In this document: positions 60,349-64,000 of the stretch, in pieces
How positions within the stretch are numbered: position 1 is the first letter of the stretch
Layout of the letters: each line of letters starts with the position of its first letter
Assembly: GCA_963759375.1 (NCBI GenBank)
Contig: CAVWYY010000003.1
Span: forward strand, 62,001 to 126,000
Length of the DNA stretch: 64,000 nucleotides
Reading direction: 5' to 3'
Source: DASSUW01 sp963759375
GTDB lineage: Bacteria; Actinomycetota; Thermoleophilia; Solirubrobacterales; Solirubrobacteraceae
Program-made: the position numbers and the translations under genes
The notes under the pieces: generated by a model
Databases searched by the model: none
What the model was told of the DNA's origin: nothing
What the model saw: only the letters and a program-made list of their open reading frames with translations

Positions 60349-63300
60349 GTGCCGCTCTCTGCCTTTACGCCTCAGGTCCGGGAGTGGTTCGGGCGGGCGT
60401 TCGATGCGCCGACGCCGGCGCAGGCGCAGGCCTGGCCGGCGATCGCCACGGGCGAGCACACCCTGATCAGCGCGCCGACCGGCTCGGGCAAGACGCTCGC
60501 GGCGTTCCTGTGGGCGCTCGACCGGCTCGTCGCCGAGCCGACCGCGGACCGCACCCGGCTCGTCTACGTCTCGCCGCTCAAGGCGCTCTCCTACGACGTG
60601 GAGAAGAACCTGCGCGCTCCGCTGCGCGGCATCGGCGCCGACGTCAAGGTCGCCATCCGCACCGGCGACACGCCGCAGCGCGAGCGCCAGGCGATGATCC
60701 GCAAGCCGCCGGACATCCTCATCACGACGCCCGAGTCGCTGTACCTGATGCTCACCAGCCAGGCGGCGAAGATCTTCGACGGTACCGAGCAGGTGATCGT
60801 GGACGAGATCCACGCCGTCGCGCAGACAAAGCGCGGCGCGCACCTGGCGCTCACGCTCGAGCGGCTGGCCGAGGCGGCCGGCCGTGACGTGCAGCGCATC
60901 GGCCTGTCGGCGACGCAGAACCCGCTCGACGAGGTCGGCCGCTTCCTGGTCGGCCCCAAGCGCGAGTGCACCGTGGTCGATACCGGGGTGCGCAAGCCGC
61001 TCGACCTCAAGATCCACGTGCCCGTCGAGTCGATGGTCGAGCCCGGCGACACCGGCACGGAGCTCGACCCGTTCGAGGGCACCGGCCAGGAGGCGACCCG
61101 CAAGTCGATCTGGCCCGCGATCTACCCCAAGCTGCTCGAGCTGGTGCGCGAGCACCGCTCGACGCTGATCTTCGTCAACAACCGCCGCGGCGCCGAGCGG
61201 CTCGCCCTGCGCCTCAACGAGCTTGCGGAGGAGCCGATCGCCCGTGCCCACCATGGCTCGCTCGCACGGGAGGAGCGCCTGCTGGTCGAGGACCAGCTCA
61301 AGGCCGGCGAGCTGCCCTGCCTGGTCGCGACTTCCAGCCTCGAGCTCGGCATCGACATGGGCGCCATCGACCTCGTGCTTCAGGTCGAGTCGCCGAAGTC
61401 GGTCACCGCTGGGCTGCAGCGCATCGGCCGCGCCGGCCACAACGTCGGTGACACGTCGAAGGGCCGCATCTTCCCGAAGTTCCGCGCCGACCTGGTCGAG
61501 TGCGCGGTGGTCGCCCAGCGGATGCGCGAGGGCAAGATCGAGACGACCGTCGTGCCGCGCAACCCGCTCGACGTGCTCGCGCAGCAGATCGTCGCCATCG
61601 CCGCGCAGGCGGGGGACGACGGCTACAGCGTCGACGAGCTGCACGCACTTGTCACGCGCACGTACACCTACGCCGAGCTGAGCCGCGCCCAGCTCGAGAA
61701 CGTGCTCGACATGCTCGACGGCCGCTATCCGAGCGAGGAGTTCGGCGAGCTGCGGGCGCGCATCGTCTGGGACCGCGTGGCCGGCACGATCCGCGCCCGC
61801 CGCGGCGCCCGCGCGCTGGCCATCACGAACGCCGGGACGATCCCGGATCGAGGGCTGTTCAGCGTCAACCTGCCCGACGGCCGCCGCGTCGGCGAGCTCG
61901 ACGAGGAGATGGTCTACGAGGCCCGGCCGGGCCAGACGTTCCTGCTCGGCGCGTCGAGCTGGCGGATCGAGGACATCACGCGCGACCGCGTGATCGTCAC
62001 GCCCGCTCCCGGCGTGCCCGCCGCCGTGCCGTTCTGGAAGGGCGACGGGCTCGGCCGGCCGCGTGAGCTCGGCGAGGCGATCGGCGCCTTCGCCCGCTGG
62101 GCCGTCGACCAGGACCCGAAGACGCTCGAGACCGAGTTCCACCTCGACGACCTGGCCGCCGGCAACCTCGTCGAGTTCCTCCGCGAGCAGCAGAGCGCCA
62201 CCCGCGTCGTGCCGAGCGACCGCACGGTCGTCGTCGAGCGCTTCCGCGACGAGATCGGCGACTGGCGGCTGTGCATCCTCTCCCCGTTCGGCGGCCGCGT
62301 GCACGCCGCGTGGGGCCTCGCGTTGTCCGCCCGCATCCGCGAGCAGTACGGCTTGGAGTCGGACGCCATCTGGTCCGACGACGGGATCATCGTCCACCTG
62401 CCCGATGCCGACGAGCCGCCCGGGGCCGACCTTGTGCTGGTCGAGCCCGACGAGCTCGAGGACCTCGTCGTCGGCGAGCTCGGCGGCTCGGCCCTGTTCG
62501 GGTCACGGTTCCGCGAGAACGCCGGGCGGGCGCTGCTGATCCCGCGCGCCTACCCCGGCCGCCGCACACCGCTGTGGCAGCAACGCCTCAAGAGCCAGTC
62601 GCTGCTCGAGGTGGCCAAGCGCTACGCCCAGTTCCCGATCGTGCTGGAGACGTACCGCGAGTGCCTGCGCGACGTGCTCGACGTCCCCGGCCTGCAGGTG
62701 CTGCTGCGCGGCCTGCACTCGCGCGAGCTCAACCTCGTGGAGGTCGAGACGCCGACCGCCTCGCCGTACGCCTCGTCGCTGCTGTTCGACTACGTCGCCA
62801 CGTACATGTACGAGGGCGACACGCCGAACGCGGAGCGCCGCGCCGCCGCCCTCGCGCTGGACCGCGACCTGCTGCGCGAGCTGCTCGGCCAGGACGAGCT
62901 GCGGGAGCTGATCGACCCCGCAGCGCTCGAGCAGGTGGAGGCCGACCTGCAGCGGCTGTCCGAGCGCACCCGCGCGGACAGCCTCGACGCCATGCACGAC
63001 GTGCTGCGCCGCGTCGGCGACCTCACGCTCGACGACGCACGCCTGCGCGCCGAGGACGCCGACAGCTGGCTCGAGCAGCTCGGGCAGGAGCGCCGCGCCG
63101 TGCGCCTGCGTGTCGGCGGCGAGCCGCGCTGGATCGCCGCCGAGGACGCCGGCCTGTACCGGGACGCGCTCGGCTCGGTGCCGCCGTCCGGGCTCCCCGA
63201 GGTGTTCCTCGAGGACGTGCCGGACGCGATGGAGCGGCTCGTCCGCCGCTACGCCCGCACGCACGGACCGTTCGAGGCGAGCGCGCTCAAGCAGCGCTAC

Positions 63301-64000
63301 GGGATGGATCTCACGCCCGTGCTGGCCGGCCTCGAGCGCGCCGGCGAGCTCGTGCGCGGCGAGCTGCGTCCCGGCGGCACGCGCCGCGAGTGGTGCGACC
63401 CGGAGGTGCTGCGCCGTCTGCGCCGTGCGTCGCTGGCCGCGCTGCGCAAGGAGATCGAGCCGGCCGACCAGCGCGCGCTCGCGCGCTTCATGCCGAGCTG
63501 GCAGGGCGTCGACCGCCACCCGGCGTCCGGCGCCGGGATCGACCGCCTGCGCGACGTGCTCGTCCCGCTCCAGGGCCTGGCGCTGCCGGTCGACGTCTGG
63601 GAGCGCGACGTGCTCCCCCGCCGCACCGGCGCCTATTCACCGTCGTGGCTCGACCAGCTGTGCGCCGCGGGCGAGATCGTCTGGGTCGGCGCCGGGTCGC
63701 TGGGCCGTCGCTCCGGCAAGGTCGCCATCTATTTCCGCGAGGACGCGGCGCTGCTCGGCGCTCCGCCGGCGCCGCCCGCGCCCGAGGGCGGCGTGCACGA
63801 CGCGCTGCGCGCCCGGCTGGCCGCCGGCGCCTGCTTCTTCAGCGACCTGCTGACCGACGTCCCCGGGCCGCCGACCGAGGAGCTGGTCGAGGCGCTGTGG
63901 GACCTCGTGTGGGCGGGCGAGGCGACCAACGACGCGTGGGCGCCGCTGCGCTCGCCGAAGCTCACGGCCGCCGCCCCGTGGTCGCAGAAGGCGCGGGCCG
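60349..64000 (+). CDS. lhr: Lhr-type ATP-dependent helicase, 3' end outside the window
   Basis: The first 1217 codons of a long Lhr helicase. Motifs: Walker A SAPTGSGKT (residues 41-49), TGDTPQRERQ (Ib-like), DEIH box (152-155), LSATQNPLDEVGRFL (III), ATSSLELGIDMGAIDLVLQVESPKSVTAGLQRIGRAGH (V-VI), then the winged-helix and Lhr-specific regions. Full Lhr proteins exceed 1400 residues, so several hundred may follow. It unwinds DNA or RNA-DNA hybrids and helps with DNA repair. It starts at GTG 60349; there is no better upstream start in this frame. Confidence 0.93.
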   Translation, partial: MPLSAFTPQVREWFGRAFDAPTPAQAQAWPAIATGEHTLISAPTGSGKTLAAFLWALDRLVAEPTADRTRLVYVSPLKALSYDVEKNLRAPLRGIGADVKVAIRTGDTPQRERQAMIRKPPDILITTPESLYLMLTSQAAKIFDGTEQVIVDEIHAVAQTKRGAHLALTLERLAEAAGRDVQRIGLSATQNPLDEVGRFLVGPKRECTVVDTGVRKPLDLKIHVPVESMVEPGDTGTELDPFEGTGQEATRKSIWPAIYPKLLELVREHRSTLIFVNNRRGAERLALRLNELAEEPIARAHHGSLAREERLLVEDQLKAGELPCLVATSSLELGIDMGAIDLVLQVESPKSVTAGLQRIGRAGHNVGDTSKGRIFPKFRADLVECAVVAQRMREGKIETTVVPRNPLDVLAQQIVAIAAQAGDDGYSVDELHALVTRTYTYAELSRAQLENVLDMLDGRYPSEEFGELRARIVWDRVAGTIRARRGARALAITNAGTIPDRGLFSVNLPDGRRVGELDEEMVYEARPGQTFLLGASSWRIEDITRDRVIVTPAPGVPAAVPFWKGDGLGRPRELGEAIGAFARWAVDQDPKTLETEFHLDDLAAGNLVEFLREQQSATRVVPSDRTVVVERFRDEIGDWRLCILSPFGGRVHAAWGLALSARIREQYGLESDAIWSDDGIIVHLPDADEPPGADLVLVEPDELEDLVVGELGGSALFGSRFRENAGRALLIPRAYPGRRTPLWQQRLKSQSLLEVAKRYAQFPIVLETYRECLRDVLDVPGLQVLLRGLHSRELNLVEVETPTASPYASSLLFDYVATYMYEGDTPNAERRAAALALDRDLLRELLGQDELRELIDPAALEQVEADLQRLSERTRADSLDAMHDVLRRVGDLTLDDARLRAEDADSWLEQLGQERRAVRLRVGGEPRWIAAEDAGLYRDALGSVPPSGLPEVFLEDVPDAMERLVRRYARTHGPFEASALKQRYGMDLTPVLAGLERAGELVRGELRPGGTRREWCDPEVLRRLRRASLAALRKEIEPADQRALARFMPSWQGVDRHPASGAGIDRLRDVLVPLQGLALPVDVWERDVLPRRTGAYSPSWLDQLCAAGEIVWVGAGSLGRRSGKVAIYFREDAALLGAPPAPPAPEGGVHDALRARLAAGACFFSDLLTDVPGPPTEELVEALWDLVWAGEATNDAWAPLRSPKLTAAAPWSQKARA

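Noticed and set aside
1..64000. tRNA, rRNA, CRISPR, phage or insertion sequence
   Set aside because: No cloverleaf gene, spaced repeat array, integrase or transposase was seen; gaps between genes are nearly all below 140 bases apart from the two repeats.

Overview
This window reads as a chromosomal segment of a very GC-rich actinobacterium. Genes are packed head to tail, with many ATGA, GTGA, TTGA and TGATG stop/start overlaps and frequent GTG and TTG starts. A fused PafB-PafC regulator, a DUF2277 protein, a type-5 uracil-DNA glycosylase, a long Lhr helicase and many short-chain dehydrogenases and GNAT enzymes suggest the class Thermoleophilia (Solirubrobacterales-like: Solirubrobacter, Conexibacter or relatives). 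That placement is inference from gene content, not a database result. I saw no rRNA, tRNA, CRISPR array, insertion sequence or prophage.

1-12.5 kb is the most coherent block: a corrinoid-dependent demethylation locus. A minus-strand operon (IclR regulator, corrinoid protein, MtrH-like methyltransferase, corrinoid reductive activator) faces a plus-strand pair (MttB-family methyltransferase without pyrrolysine, GntR regulator). It abuts a second minus-strand operon: APC permease, GMC oxidoreductase, aldehyde dehydrogenase, methylenetetrahydrofolate reductase, formyltetrahydrofolate deformylase. Together they suggest import and oxidation of a choline-like compound, corrinoid transfer of a methyl group from a quaternary amine to tetrahydrofolate, and oxidation of that C1 unit to formate. 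The substrate is inferred.

12.6-24 kb holds a CBS/DUF294 nucleotidyltransferase-like regulator with a DnaQ-type exonuclease, a secreted M6 metalloprotease, an AraC regulator facing a cupin/NmrA/MmcQ operon, an SDR/DUF2277/cupin operon, two zinc-ribbon proteins of unknown function, and a conserved exported protein. 24-35 kb holds an MFS remnant, a membrane hydroxylase with a FadR-like regulator and two tandem operators, a secreted glycerophosphodiesterase, RNase D, an L,D-transpeptidase, a PHA synthase-like protein with an alpha/beta hydrolase, and a DHA2-type exporter.

35-46 kb is regulatory: an EcsC protein, a TPR-LuxR protein, a YhaM-like nuclease, a response regulator coupled to a 66-residue stand-alone histidine-phosphoacceptor domain, fused PafBC, and a GAF-GGDEF-HD-GYP protein. 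46-64 kb holds dTDP-rhamnose genes (rmlA, then rmlD-rmlB 5 kb away, no rmlC), a DeoR/MFS/HAD operon, a delta-9-type desaturase facing a PucR regulator, a TetR/UDG/MFS operon, an EAL-HDOD protein, and the first 1217 residues of Lhr running off the right edge.

Three features cut across the window. First, a roughly 200-bp structured repeat occurs twice (about 37.3 and 46.8 kb) in opposite orientation; it folds on paper into a closing stem with three hairpins that are kept while the loops change. Second, at least six genes (GMC, DUF294, M6, rmlA, HAD, DeoR) carry single-base frameshifts, almost all one-base insertions in G/C runs, which suggests sequence error rather than gene decay. Third, four convergent gene pairs overlap by exactly one CTAG.
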